In this document: one piece after another, positions 32,579-41,325 of the stretch
Numbering within the stretch: position 1 is the stretch's first letter
Layout: every line of letters starts with the position of its first letter
Assembly: GCA_028066245.1 (NCBI GenBank)
Contig: JALCBR010000037.1
Span: 1 to 41,328, forward strand
Direction of reading: 5' to 3'
DNA: 41,328 bases
Source: Pirellulales bacterium
Lineage (GTDB): Bacteria; Planctomycetota; Planctomycetia; Pirellulales; S012-138
Made by a program: the position numbers and the translations under genes
The notes under the pieces: model-generated
Seen by the model: only the letters and a program-made list of their open reading frames with translations
What the model was told of the DNA's origin: nothing
Database searches by the model: none

Positions 32579-33985
32579 ATGGCCAGAAGTGAGAATCAAG
32601 GGATTCAAATCGCGCTGATTGTTTTTGCCTTTATGTTCATATTGGCGACCGTTGGTTTCATCTACTACATCAGCGAAAATAGCAAGAACGTGGCTGCTGC
32701 CGAAACGGCTAAGAATAACGCCACGGCTGCGGAATCCAAAGCGAGGGACGCCAGCGCCAAATGGGCTGCCGCATGTGAGAAACTGGGCATCGAGCCCACT
32801 GCGACGCTTCAAGACGTTGAAACCGAATGGAATAGCAACGCGGAGGCCATCGCCAAACAGATGGCCAACAGTCGATCTAGCGGAAACGAGAATGATGAAG
32901 CCTCTTCTGGCTTGGATGCGTTCCAGGTCATTCAAAAGTTGGATGAGGCTCTCAAGAAGAAAGCCCGTGAGGTCCAGGAAAACAAGAACGAGTTGGCGGA
33001 TCTCAAAGTCCAATTGGAAGAGCTCCGCGATGCAGACGCCACGAAGATCGCCAACATCGAGAAGGAATTTGCAAAAGCCACCAAAGCTCACCAGGATGCT
33101 GTGGATAACTTCGGGGAAATTGAAACGCAGCTACGAAACACAATTGAACAGCTTACGACCGACCTACGAGTTCGCGATGGCGAAAAGACAGAACTCGAAA
33201 CGCAACTCGTACAGGCTCAGCAAAAGTATCAGACTGATATCACTGACTTGGAAGAAAAGCTGGAACGCGCCACCTACCAGCTTGCCATCCTAAGGAATGA
33301 GAGCTTTACCGAACCTGATGGGATTATTCGTTTGGTGGATCAGCGATCAGAAACTGTCTGGATCAACTTGGGAAGCGCGGACAACCTTCGCCCGCAGATC
33401 ACGTTCTCGATTTGGGATAAAGATACGACCGGCCTGGCTCGCGACGGGATGTCTCGTAAAGGGGCCTTGGAAGTCATGCGTGTGGACGGTCCTCACTCGG
33501 CTGAAGCCCGCATTACCCAACAAGATTCGCTCAACCCCATCGTGCCTGGTGATTTGATTTCTACGCCGCTATGGCGACCGGGTGAGCGATTAGGTTTTGC
33601 GTTGGTCGGTTCTCTCGATATCGATGATGACTCGATCAGCGATCGTGAGCGGATCGTTCAGTTGATCACCAGCAACGGTGGCACGTTGCATGCCGAACAA
33701 ACGGCCGAGGGCATTGAAGGTGAGATGACCGTTAACACCCGGTACATCATTGTTGGACCATCTGAGCCAGGCCAGGAGGAAGCGGTCTCGAGCATGCTCC
33801 GCGAGGCAGACCGTATGGGAATTCAGCGGATTTCCTTGGCGGACTTCCTGGAACGCTCCGGCTATCGTAAGTCACGTGACACCAAGAATTTTGGCGCCAG
33901 TGCCAAGATTTCGGACTTTGATGACCTGCCGGTAGACAACAATCGTTTCCGCACGCGGCGTCCGCCCAGCGGTATTGATCGATAG
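32579..33985 (+). CDS. Membrane-anchored coiled-coil protein with BRCT-like C-terminus
   Basis: 468 aa. A single N-terminal membrane helix (residues about 9-31, IQIALIVFAFMFILATVGFI) is followed by a long coiled coil (about 35-240, rich in Lys, Glu, Gln and Ala). A beta-rich module (about 245-335, DGIIRLVDQRSETVWINLGS, resembling the repeat-containing periplasmic part of MreC-type proteins) comes next. The last domain (about 338-427) fits the BRCT pattern: GFALVGSL, a helix, QLITSNGGTL, a strand, TRYIIVG, a helix with EADRMGIQRISLADFLERSGY. The tail is basic and disordered. Membrane orientation is uncertain: a cytoplasmic BRCT would require N-out. GGAG lies ten bases before ATG 32579. I do not recognise a function. 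A perfect bidirectional terminator follows. Confidence 0.7.
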   Translation: MARSENQGIQIALIVFAFMFILATVGFIYYISENSKNVAAAETAKNNATAAESKARDASAKWAAACEKLGIEPTATLQDVETEWNSNAEAIAKQMANSRSSGNENDEASSGLDAFQVIQKLDEALKKKAREVQENKNELADLKVQLEELRDADATKIANIEKEFAKATKAHQDAVDNFGEIETQLRNTIEQLTTDLRVRDGEKTELETQLVQAQQKYQTDITDLEEKLERATYQLAILRNESFTEPDGIIRLVDQRSETVWINLGSADNLRPQITFSIWDKDTTGLARDGMSRKGALEVMRVDGPHSAEARITQQDSLNPIVPGDLISTPLWRPGERLGFALVGSLDIDDDSISDRERIVQLITSNGGTLHAEQTAEGIEGEMTVNTRYIIVGPSEPGQEEAVSSMLREADRMGIQRISLADFLERSGYRKSRDTKNFGASAKISDFDDLPVDNNRFRTRRPPSGIDR

Positions 33986-34000
33986 ATGCCAACCGAAAAC

Positions 34001-34040
34001 AAAAAAGCCTCGTCGCACGCTCGTGCGACGAGGCTTTTTG
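34001..34040. terminator. Bidirectional rho-independent terminator
   Basis: AAAAAAGCCTCGTCGCAC - GCTC - GTGCGACGAGGCTTTTT is a perfect stem of about 17 bp with an A-run on the left and a T-run on the right. It lies 15 bases after the stop of the coiled-coil gene (plus) and 84 bases after that of plsC (minus), so it can terminate both. Confidence 0.95.
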
Positions 34041-34124
34041 TTGGGTGTGGCGAGTCTTCATGCACGTGGTGGGGGGCTCGTCTTGTTCGTGTGCAATTGG
34101 CCTTCCCCCATGGAAGCGAGTACG

Positions 34125-34817
34125 TCACGAGGTCCGTTGCACGCAATCGTGTCGACTTAACAGCCGGCGCCGCTCTCGCATTGCTCGGAGACGCTGGGCC
34201 CTGGCAAGGCATTCTCCCATCCGCTTCGTGACCTCAAAAACAAGCCGGTCATCGTTCCAGTCGGCATATTCATCCGGCAAGATCGGCCTACCATATTCCA
34301 TCTGAACAATGCCACGCCTGGGGAACTTTTTTCCGCGTGGCCAGACTTGAAATGCTCCATCGAGCGCCGCGGGAATGATCGGCAGCTTAGCGCGTTTGCA
34401 GATGGTGGCAAAGCCCGGCTTGAGTTCACTCAATTCACCGTCAGAGGTCCGCGTGCCTTCTGGAAAGAGGGCGATAATCTCACCACGCCTAGCCCGTTTG
34501 AGCATTTCCTTAATTCCGGCGAGTCCTATCCCTTCACGATCGAGAGGGATCGGGTCGAGTGGGCCAGCGACGAGCCGAAAGATGAGCGAACTGCTAAGAG
34601 TGGTCCGCGCGACAAAGTTCATCCGCCGAGAATGGCATTGGCCGACGAACGCTGGATCAAGGAAGCTCTGATGGTTCGAAAGGACCAACGCGCCGCCTTC
34701 TGCGGGAAAGTGTTCCGCGCCATGAAAGCGAAAACGAAAAAAAAGCACCGAGACCACGCGGCAGATCCATCGGCAGAAACGGTACCAAGTTCGATTGGCC
34801 CAGGAGCGATGATCCAT
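34125..34817 (-). CDS. plsC: 1-acyl-sn-glycerol-3-phosphate acyltransferase (PlsC family)
   Basis: 230 aa. Acylates lysophosphatidic acid, or a related lysophospholipid, at the inner membrane. Conserved blocks are the catalytic H-x4-D (LSNHQSFLDP, H49 and D54), RTTLSSS (a block II equivalent), the FPEGTRTSDGELS block III with E120, and LPIIPAALDGAFQVWPRGKK. An amphipathic or weakly hydrophobic segment at about 17-29 may tether it to the membrane. ATG 34817 is chosen to match family N-termini (WYRFCRW); the frame is open to 34901. Ornithine-lipid or other acyl acceptors are possible in this family. It is often downstream of cmk, which is not found here. Confidence 0.88.
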   Translation of the reverse strand: MDHRSWANRTWYRFCRWICRVVSVLFFRFRFHGAEHFPAEGGALVLSNHQSFLDPAFVGQCHSRRMNFVARTTLSSSLIFRLVAGPLDPIPLDREGIGLAGIKEMLKRARRGEIIALFPEGTRTSDGELSELKPGFATICKRAKLPIIPAALDGAFQVWPRGKKFPRRGIVQMEYGRPILPDEYADWNDDRLVFEVTKRMGECLARAQRLRAMRERRRLLSRHDCVQRTS

Positions 34818-35197
34818 CAGCGATAAGAACGAGACTTGCTTGTTGTCACAGGGTGAATCCGTCTGTCCATCATATTCCGGCGGCAAGCGCGTGCAATCCA
34901 CTCGCTGCGCGGAAACAGTGAATGAGCCTGCGAAAACCAGCGTGCAAGCGAAAGCTCGATCCGGTACAACAGATTTCTTGAAAGATCACCGGAGTCGTCG
35001 CGAATAGGATTGTTGGAAATCGCTTGATGGGACGCCGTTCGGCTCGCAGTCGAATGCTGGGTCCTGTGCGCAACGGCGACGTTTCGATATCCACGTGACG
35101 AATCACGGATCAACTTGCTGAACGGTCACTGCAAGAACTTGCGCTGATGGTCGCTCTCCCGTGGAAAGCGATCGTCATCCCTTCCAGGAAATCCGCC
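34818..35197. other. Intergenic region without a recognised gene
   Basis: 380 bases between divergent plsC and the small coiled-coil gene. Two overlapping minus-strand frames are open (34817-35113, 34870-35106), but neither has a recognisable motif or a strong ribosome binding site, and the first would abut plsC in another frame. Confidence 0.5.
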
Positions 35198-35713
35198 ATG
35201 CCTGAACCCAAAGAACATTTCAAAGATCGCGGTTGGATCGAGACAATCCTACGGTACATTCCCGGCTTTCGCGGATATCTGGAGAAGGAGTACCGGCGCG
35301 AGAGCGACGCCTTGCAACGGCAGTGGTTAGCCGATCGTTTGCAGCGTTCCAAGGCCGGCATTGATAGCGTTTCTCGGCAATTAGTGGACAAGGCTCAACT
35401 CGATGCGTTGCCACAATGTGATCGGCTACGGGGTCGGATTGATAAGCTGATCGGCAAGATCTCCGGCGCCATGAACGGCTATAGCGGTTTTTTTGATCTG
35501 GTCCAAGTTACAGAAGAAACGCTCGATCGCGTGTATGAGCATGACATGGCGATCATGCAAGATGTGGAAGCCTTTAGTGAAGCCGTTGAGAATCTTCCTC
35601 AGCAAACTGATGAAGCAGCCATCGTCAATGAATTGGCTCAACTCATGGCTCAAGTTGACCAGGTCGAAGTTCGCTTTGACGATCGCGCCGAGATCCTGGC
35701 AGGCTTGGCATAG
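35198..35713 (+). CDS. Small helical protein preceding an SPFH gene
   Basis: 171 aa, no membrane helix or signal peptide. It starts MPEPKEHFKDRGWIETILRY and continues IPGFRGYLEKEYRRESDALQ, then runs of charged heptad-like helices (residues about 40-75 and 110-165). It is a conserved-looking cytoplasmic protein. A basic plus amphipathic N-terminus with a G-x-x-G turn could bind membranes, but this is speculation. AGGAA lies eight bases before ATG 35198; the open frame to 35147 lacks a better signal. It lies 103 bases upstream of the SPFH gene and is probably in the same operon. No family is recognised with confidence. Confidence 0.6.
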   Translation: MPEPKEHFKDRGWIETILRYIPGFRGYLEKEYRRESDALQRQWLADRLQRSKAGIDSVSRQLVDKAQLDALPQCDRLRGRIDKLIGKISGAMNGYSGFFDLVQVTEETLDRVYEHDMAIMQDVEAFSEAVENLPQQTDEAAIVNELAQLMAQVDQVEVRFDDRAEILAGLA

Positions 35714-35816
35714 CCATTGCGGCAAGATTGAGCGAATCTTCGGCCCGCTGATCAAACTTCATTGACCATACGTTATCAACAAGTCACGCGCCCCTTCAAA
35801 TCCGAGATCACTCATC

Positions 35817-37280
35817 ATGGGCATTCGCTTAGAAGTTCTACAGTTCTTTGATGAAGCCAATAACTCACTGGTGCATCGTATTCCGCCCGAAGGTTCGGCT
35901 GACATCAAGTATGGCGCGCAGCTTATCGTCCATGAACAGCAGGAAGCCATCTTCTTTCGCGATGGCAAGGCGATGGACGGCTTCGGTCCCGGCCGGTATA
36001 CGCTCACCACGCAGAACATTCCGATCTTGACGCGGATTCTCACCATTCCTTGGGAGAAATCTCCGTTCCAGTCGCAGGTTTACTTCATCGGGAAGCAGAC
36101 GTTTTTGGACCAAAAGTGGGGGACACGCCAGCCGATCGTCTTCCGCGATTCTGAGTTCGGCATGGTCCGCCTGCGGAGCTTTGGCAAGTTCTCATTTCGT
36201 TGCGTCGACGGCAAGCTGCTGTTGAATGAACTTGTCGGCACACAAGGAAAGTACTCGACAGAAGAGATCACCTCGTTCATGCGGGATCTCGTCGTCGCGC
36301 GGATGACCGACTTGATGGGCACGCTGGGGATCAGCATTCTGGACCTGGCTGCCAAGTATGATGAGATCGCTTCCGGCACGCGGGCCAAAGTGGCTGAAGA
36401 GTTTGGCAAATACGGCCTGGAACTCGTCGACTTCTTCATCAACGCGATCACGCCACCTGAGGAAGTCCAGAAAGCCATCGACCAGCGGGCATCCATGGGC
36501 GCGATTGGTAATCTCAATGCCTTCTTGCAGTATCAGGCAGCGCAAAGCATGACCAAAATGGCCGAGCAGCCCGGCGGCGGCGCTGGTGGCGCGATGGGAA
36601 TGGGTATGGGAGCTGGGTTTGGCATGATGATGCCCGGCATGATCAATCAGGCCATGCATGGCCAGCAATTCAATCCTACCGGCGGGCCTCCGCCAGCCGG
36701 CGGTGCTCCTGGTGGAATGCCCGGCGGCGGCGCTCCGGGAGGTGGTGGCGGACCGGCAGCGCCTCCTCCTGTCACTCCGCCCGCTGGTGGTGCGGCGGCC
36801 GGAGGGTTGGCCGCAGCAGGCGCTGCCGCGGCAGCGGCGTTTGATGACCTGGAGGGCGGTTCGCCCGCCGCCGAAATTGACGTCAAATCTGTGATCGCCT
36901 CTGTGGCGGAAACGGCCGGTTACCAGGTCCAGAGCTCCGGAAACCGGCTCAATATCACGGTCCCCATCGGAACATTACGGAAGCAAGTCGTTGAGATTGA
37001 TTTTGACCGGCAGGACGAGGAAGGTGATGCTTTGGTCGCCATTCGCTCCATTTGTGGGCCGGCGACGGATGGTAACGCGATGAAGTTGCTCAAGTACAAC
37101 AGCCGCCTGGTTTACGGCGCGTTCGCCGTCGTTCCGCACAGCGGCGGAGATATGGTTGCCATTCAGGCGAACATCCTGGCGACTGCCGTTGACGCGATGT
37201 CTGCCGGACGCATGATTGCCTCCATCGCTTGGCAAGCCGACAAGGTGGAAGAAAAGCTGATGGGGACGGACAATCACTAG
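35817..37280 (+). CDS. SPFH (band 7) domain protein with Gly/Pro-rich linker and C-terminal domain
   Basis: 487 aa. Residues about 25-225 form an SPFH domain of the virion-core-protein/YdjI group: LIVHEQQEAIFFRDGKAMDG, GPGRYTLTTQNIPIL, RDSEFGMVRLRSFGKFSFRC and YGLELVDFFINAITPPEEVQ. A Gly/Pro/Met/Ala-rich low-complexity linker (about 252-342) leads to an alpha/beta domain (about 352-480; SVIASVAETAGYQVQ, LNITVPIGTLRKQVVEIDF). This last part resembles YbjN or type III secretion-chaperone folds in pattern. YdjI-type SPFH proteins act as scaffolds that recruit PspA-like proteins to membranes under stress; that comparison is family knowledge, not shown here. Convergent with recG, with 21 bases between stops. 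Confidence 0.85.
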   Translation: MGIRLEVLQFFDEANNSLVHRIPPEGSADIKYGAQLIVHEQQEAIFFRDGKAMDGFGPGRYTLTTQNIPILTRILTIPWEKSPFQSQVYFIGKQTFLDQKWGTRQPIVFRDSEFGMVRLRSFGKFSFRCVDGKLLLNELVGTQGKYSTEEITSFMRDLVVARMTDLMGTLGISILDLAAKYDEIASGTRAKVAEEFGKYGLELVDFFINAITPPEEVQKAIDQRASMGAIGNLNAFLQYQAAQSMTKMAEQPGGGAGGAMGMGMGAGFGMMMPGMINQAMHGQQFNPTGGPPPAGGAPGGMPGGGAPGGGGGPAAPPPVTPPAGGAAAGGLAAAGAAAAAAFDDLEGGSPAAEIDVKSVIASVAETAGYQVQSSGNRLNITVPIGTLRKQVVEIDFDRQDEEGDALVAIRSICGPATDGNAMKLLKYNSRLVYGAFAVVPHSGGDMVAIQANILATAVDAMSAGRMIASIAWQADKVEEKLMGTDNH

Positions 37281-37301
37281 GGGCGAGCGGCCAAGCTATC
37301 C

Positions 37302-39362
37302 TCACCCCACGCTGCCCAACTGCAACGCTTGACCGTAGTGCTGCGCCACCAGCGCGCGCAGTCGGGCCAATTCCGTCCGCGCCAGTTGCGGGTCGTCCTT
37401 GAGAATCCCTTCCGCGGCACCGCGTGATTCTTCTAAGATTGCCTCGTCGCGCATTAAGTCGGCAATTCTCAGCGGAGGTAGCCCGTGTTGGCGATCACCA
37501 AAGATTTCGCCCGGCCCACGAAGCTGGAAGTCCTTCTCAGCCAGCGCAAATCCGTCGGTCGTTGACGCGAAGGCCACCAGCCGTTCTTGGGCTTCCTTGG
37601 TCTTGGGTTCCGCGAACACTGAGCAGAAACCGAGGTGTGTTCCCCGGCTAATGCGGCCACGTAACTGGTGCAGCTGGGCCAGGCCAAACCGTTCGCCGTC
37701 TTCAATCGTCATCAGCGTCGCGTTGGGAACATCCAACCCCACCTCGACGGCGGTGGTGCAAATTAGCACCTGGGTTTCCCCATCGCGAAACGCGTTAATC
37801 CGCAGTTCCTTGTCTTCACTGGACAACCGCCCATGCACGACGTTCAGCCGAAATTCCTCAAGTTCACCATTGGCGAGAGCCTCGTATCGCTCTTCCGCGC
37901 TTGTGGCTTCGCCCGCGTCAACGCGCGGAGAAACGACGTACGCCTGCCGACCTTGGCGGAGTTTCTCTCGCACAAAGTCCCACCAACCTTGACGCTTGGC
38001 CTCTTCCACAATGTAGGTATGCACGGGCTGTCTGCCTGGAACTGGATCACGCAGCGAAGAAATGTCCAAGTCGCCATACAGTGTCATCGTGACTGTGCGG
38101 GGAATCGGTGTGGCGGACATGACCAGCGTATGCGGCTGAAACCCGGCCGCTTGCAAGCCGGCACGTTGCCGAACTCCAAACTTGTGCTGCTCGTCAATTA
38201 CCACAAGTCCCAGTCGTGCGAATTTCACGTCGGCTTGCAGCAGCGCTTGGGTTCCAATGACCAAGTCAACTTCGCCAGCAGCAATTTGTCGTAGCGCCTC
38301 TGTTCGTGCCGACGCGGAAATCCCTCCGTGCAGTTCGATCACTTTGGCTTTCGCTTGCGCCAACATGCCGGACAGCGTTTGCGCATGCTGTCGGGCGAGT
38401 ATCTCCGTGGGGGCCATCAGTGTGCCTTGATATCCAGCAGCAACGGCGGCCAACAACGCATACACGGCAACAATCGTTTTGCCGCTTCCGACATCGCCCT
38501 GGAGCAACCGATTCATCGGCTGTTCGCCTTGCAAGTCTCGCGAAATCTCCGCGATGGCCTGCTCTTGTCCCCACGTCAGCTTGAAGGGAATCAAGCGGCG
38601 AATCCTGGCATCGACAAGCGCGCTCACGTCAATTTTTGGAGCCACGTCCGCTCGAATTTGGACGCGGCGGATGCCCAATGCCAGCTGCAGGATCAACAAC
38701 TCTTGAAAAATGAAACGTCGCTGGGCCCGCTTGAGGTTGTCCCCATCAGCAGGAAAGTGAATTTGCGGCAACGCCTTCTCGATGGGCCAAAGATCATGTT
38801 CGGCCAAAAACTCCTCCGGCAAGGCTTCTTCTATCTGACCTGTGCATCCCTCTAATGCCGCTCGGGCGGCCGCGCGAATATCCAGCTGCTTGAGACCTTC
38901 AGTCAGCCGATAAACAGGCAACAGCGGCGCATCTGCATCCGCAGCCTCGTCAACATATTGCACGCGCGGATGTGACATCTCCCACACGAGACCTTTTTGT
39001 TTGACTTTGCCTGAAAGCAGCACTTCTTGGCCAATATGGAACTTGTCCCGCATGAAGGCCATGTTGAACCACACGGCACGGAGGTGATCGCCGGCGGCAT
39101 CGCGAATCAGCAGTCCTGTGATAGTCCGACCCGCAGTGGAGACGCGCTGGTCCAACTCTTCAACCTTGCCGCGAACACTGAGCGACAGGTCATCCTCCAG
39201 TTGACCGATGCCGCGGACTTCGGTGAAGTCCTGGTAGTCTCGCGGGAAATTGAACAGCAGGTCCGCCGCGGTCCTCAAGCCCAGCCGCGTGAAAAGCTCC
39301 GCCCGCTGGGGACCGACGCCTGGCACGTATTGCACTGGCGTGTTGAGACGGAGGGTTGGCAT
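37302..39362 (-). CDS. recG: ATP-dependent DNA helicase RecG
   Basis: 686 aa, close to the 693 of E. coli. Reverses stalled replication forks and branch-migrates Holliday junctions. It begins with the helix-hairpin and wedge region TPVQYVPGVGPQRAELFTRL; the OB-like wedge is at about 55-150. Helicase motifs are LLQGDVGSGKT (Walker A), APTEILARQHA, VVIDEQHKFGV (DEQH), VMSATPIPRT, STAVEVGLDVPNAT-like (CTTAVEVGLDVPNA) and RFGLAQLHQLRGRISRG. The DEQHKFG has K for the usual R. ATG 39362 is chosen by alignment with the family start; a GGAGG lies about 20 bases upstream, too far for certainty, and the frame is open to 39542. ATG 39413 is an alternative. Confidence 0.95.
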   Translation of the reverse strand: MPTLRLNTPVQYVPGVGPQRAELFTRLGLRTAADLLFNFPRDYQDFTEVRGIGQLEDDLSLSVRGKVEELDQRVSTAGRTITGLLIRDAAGDHLRAVWFNMAFMRDKFHIGQEVLLSGKVKQKGLVWEMSHPRVQYVDEAADADAPLLPVYRLTEGLKQLDIRAAARAALEGCTGQIEEALPEEFLAEHDLWPIEKALPQIHFPADGDNLKRAQRRFIFQELLILQLALGIRRVQIRADVAPKIDVSALVDARIRRLIPFKLTWGQEQAIAEISRDLQGEQPMNRLLQGDVGSGKTIVAVYALLAAVAAGYQGTLMAPTEILARQHAQTLSGMLAQAKAKVIELHGGISASARTEALRQIAAGEVDLVIGTQALLQADVKFARLGLVVIDEQHKFGVRQRAGLQAAGFQPHTLVMSATPIPRTVTMTLYGDLDISSLRDPVPGRQPVHTYIVEEAKRQGWWDFVREKLRQGRQAYVVSPRVDAGEATSAEERYEALANGELEEFRLNVVHGRLSSEDKELRINAFRDGETQVLICTTAVEVGLDVPNATLMTIEDGERFGLAQLHQLRGRISRGTHLGFCSVFAEPKTKEAQERLVAFASTTDGFALAEKDFQLRGPGEIFGDRQHGLPPLRIADLMRDEAILEESRGAAEGILKDDPQLARTELARLRALVAQHYGQALQLGSVG

Positions 39363-39568
39363 GTGGTGGACAATCGTTAGCCCTCCAGCAAGAAGAGCTG
39401 TGGTCAATCCCATTATTGTGGCAGGAGAAATCTCGCGCAGACGGCTTCTCGGCCAGGAGGTTAGAATCCCCCCGCATGGTGAATGCCATTTGCGCCAGGA
39501 ATCTCTCGACAATATCAACAAAGCTCGCCGCGACAATGTCAATCATACTCGCCGCCAAGGGGGCGTTC

Positions 39569-41134
39569 ATGCATCGTCAAAGATTCACCTTGAATTCGCA
39601 CCTCACCCGCGCCTGCGCAATCGGCGGCTTGCTCATCCTGCAATCGCTCAGCTTGTCATCAGTCAGGGCAGATCTTTCGGATTCCGCTGTCAAGTCAGCG
39701 GAGCAATCCATCACAGACGAGGAACTCAAACAGCACACTGCGTTTCTGTCCAATGATACGTTTGAAGGCCGTGAGGCAGGAACACGCGGGGGCCACGCAG
39801 CCGGTGGATATATCGTCAAGGAATTGTCAGCACTCGATCTCAAGCCTGCGGGCGAGAACGGATTTTATCAAAGCTGGGGTAACCAATACCGAAACATCTT
39901 GGCGCTATGGGAAGGGAGCGATCCGCAATTGAAACACGAGTTGGTTGTCATCGGTGCGCATTACGATCACGTCGGTTACGGTACGTCTTCCAACAGTTTT
40001 GGTCCCTTGGGTTACATCCACAACGGCGCAGACGACAACGCCAGCGGAACGTCTGCACTGCTGGAGTTGGCCGAAGCGTGCAGCGGACTGGAAAACCGCC
40101 CGAAGCGTTCCATCCTGTTCGTCTGGTGGGATGCCGAAGAGAAGGGATTGTTGGGCTCCAAGCATTGGTTCGCCAATCGGACATTGCGCAACTATCACGT
40201 TGTCTTCACGATCAACATGGATATGGTTGGGCGGATGAAGGACAAGCGACTGGAGATCTACGGCGTGCGCACAGCGCCGGGATTGCGCGAGTTTGTTGCC
40301 CGTAGCATGGACGGGATCGACGCGCAAGTGGCCTACGATTGGGACATTCGCGAAGACAGCGACCACTGGCCGTTCTTCAACGCCGGCGTACCGTTCTTAA
40401 TGCTGCACACAGGACTGCACGAAAACTACCATCGGCCCAGCGATGACGCTGAGTTGTTGAATATTGAGGGGATGCGCGAGACGACACGGCTGGCCTTGCG
40501 GCTGATGGCCAAAGCTGCGGACCGCAAGCAGGGTTTCCACTTCCGCCAGGCATCGCGCAACGAAAGCGAGTCGTTGCATCATAACGAGCAGGTACCAACC
40601 CAACCGCCACCCAGTCGTTTGGGCATTCGCTGGAGTCCCGAAGACGAATCCAACGGGTTGATCCTGACGGAAGTGGTCAACGGGTCCGCCGCGCAGACAG
40701 CGGGGCTGCGAATCGGCGATCGATTACTGGCGTTCAATAGCGAGAGGATTCCCGATGGCAATACATTCCGTGGCTGGATCATGGCCACCCAACCGGACAT
40801 TGAGCTTTCGTACGCGCGAGGCAACACCCAACACGCAGCCATGATTCAACTCACCGGCTATCCCGTTCGATTGGGGATTTCATGGAAAGAAGATGACGCG
40901 GAGCCAGGTTGCGTGAAGCTAAGCCGCGTTATCGTTGGTTCACCTGCGGATGTTGCCGGGTTGAGACTTGGCGACCGTGTGATGTCCGTAGCCGGGCAGC
41001 GGTTTGCCAGCGGAGAGGAATTCCGTAGTCAGCTTGATGACGCCGGTGATGGTGTCGTGATCGAAATGGAGCGGGCCGGTGTAATCCATGAGGTAACGTT
41101 GCAACTGCTGCGCGTACCGCGTGGCGGGGAATAG
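39569..41134 (+). CDS. Secreted M28 zinc aminopeptidase with two PDZ domains
   Basis: 521 aa. The signal peptide CAIGGLLILQSLSLSSVRA ends near residue 34. The M28 metallopeptidase domain (about 50-315) has its binuclear zinc ligands in sight: GAHYDHVG (H131), GADDNASGTSALLELA (D156), WWDAEEKGLLGS (E190 general base, E191 ligand), NMDMVGR (D218) and YHRPSDD (H288). Two PDZ domains follow (about 350-430 and 432-515), each with the carboxylate-loop context LG[IR] and the G-L-R-[IL]-G-D-R motif. The PDZ pair may hold substrates or partner proteins. GGGGG lies five bases before ATG 39569; the frame is open to 39356 on the far side of recG's start. Confidence 0.9.
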   Translation: MHRQRFTLNSHLTRACAIGGLLILQSLSLSSVRADLSDSAVKSAEQSITDEELKQHTAFLSNDTFEGREAGTRGGHAAGGYIVKELSALDLKPAGENGFYQSWGNQYRNILALWEGSDPQLKHELVVIGAHYDHVGYGTSSNSFGPLGYIHNGADDNASGTSALLELAEACSGLENRPKRSILFVWWDAEEKGLLGSKHWFANRTLRNYHVVFTINMDMVGRMKDKRLEIYGVRTAPGLREFVARSMDGIDAQVAYDWDIREDSDHWPFFNAGVPFLMLHTGLHENYHRPSDDAELLNIEGMRETTRLALRLMAKAADRKQGFHFRQASRNESESLHHNEQVPTQPPPSRLGIRWSPEDESNGLILTEVVNGSAAQTAGLRIGDRLLAFNSERIPDGNTFRGWIMATQPDIELSYARGNTQHAAMIQLTGYPVRLGISWKEDDAEPGCVKLSRVIVGSPADVAGLRLGDRVMSVAGQRFASGEEFRSQLDDAGDGVVIEMERAGVIHEVTLQLLRVPRGGE

Positions 41135-41240
41135 TCTTTGCCGACGTTCAAAAATCACCGCTTGGAATCACATCCTAGAGCGCTCTCTTCATGTTGATGT
41201 TCCGTTGTCCGATTAACGAAATTGATCGGTCATCTGTTCG

Positions 41241-41325
41241 TCGATAGTTCCCATCGCTTCGCGGACGCGCGATTGAATTGCCGCGGCGTTCCCGCGCGCC
41301 TGCTTTATTGCGTACAGGCGAAATT
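41241..41325 (-). repeat. Diverged relative of the 2851-2938 sequence
   Basis: On the minus strand, AATTTCGCC-GTACGC, the exact 16-mer GAACGCCGCGGCAATT, and ATCGCGC-TCC-CGAA-CGATGGGA blocks appear in the same order as at 2851-2938. Both can be translated into an N-A-A-A-I-x-S-R-x-x-E-x-M-G pattern, but here one base is inserted, which shifts the frame after ISPVR. The window ends here, so the full extent is unknown. The region 41135-41240 holds nothing recognised. Confidence 0.6.

Noticed and set aside
34817-35113. Minus-strand frame of 98 codons upstream of plsC
   Set aside because: Not in frame with plsC, no recognisable domain, no clear start signal.
36647-36886. Pro/Ala-rich open frame on the minus strand
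   Set aside because: It is the antisense shadow of the Gly/Pro-rich linker of the SPFH gene and has no independent signals.
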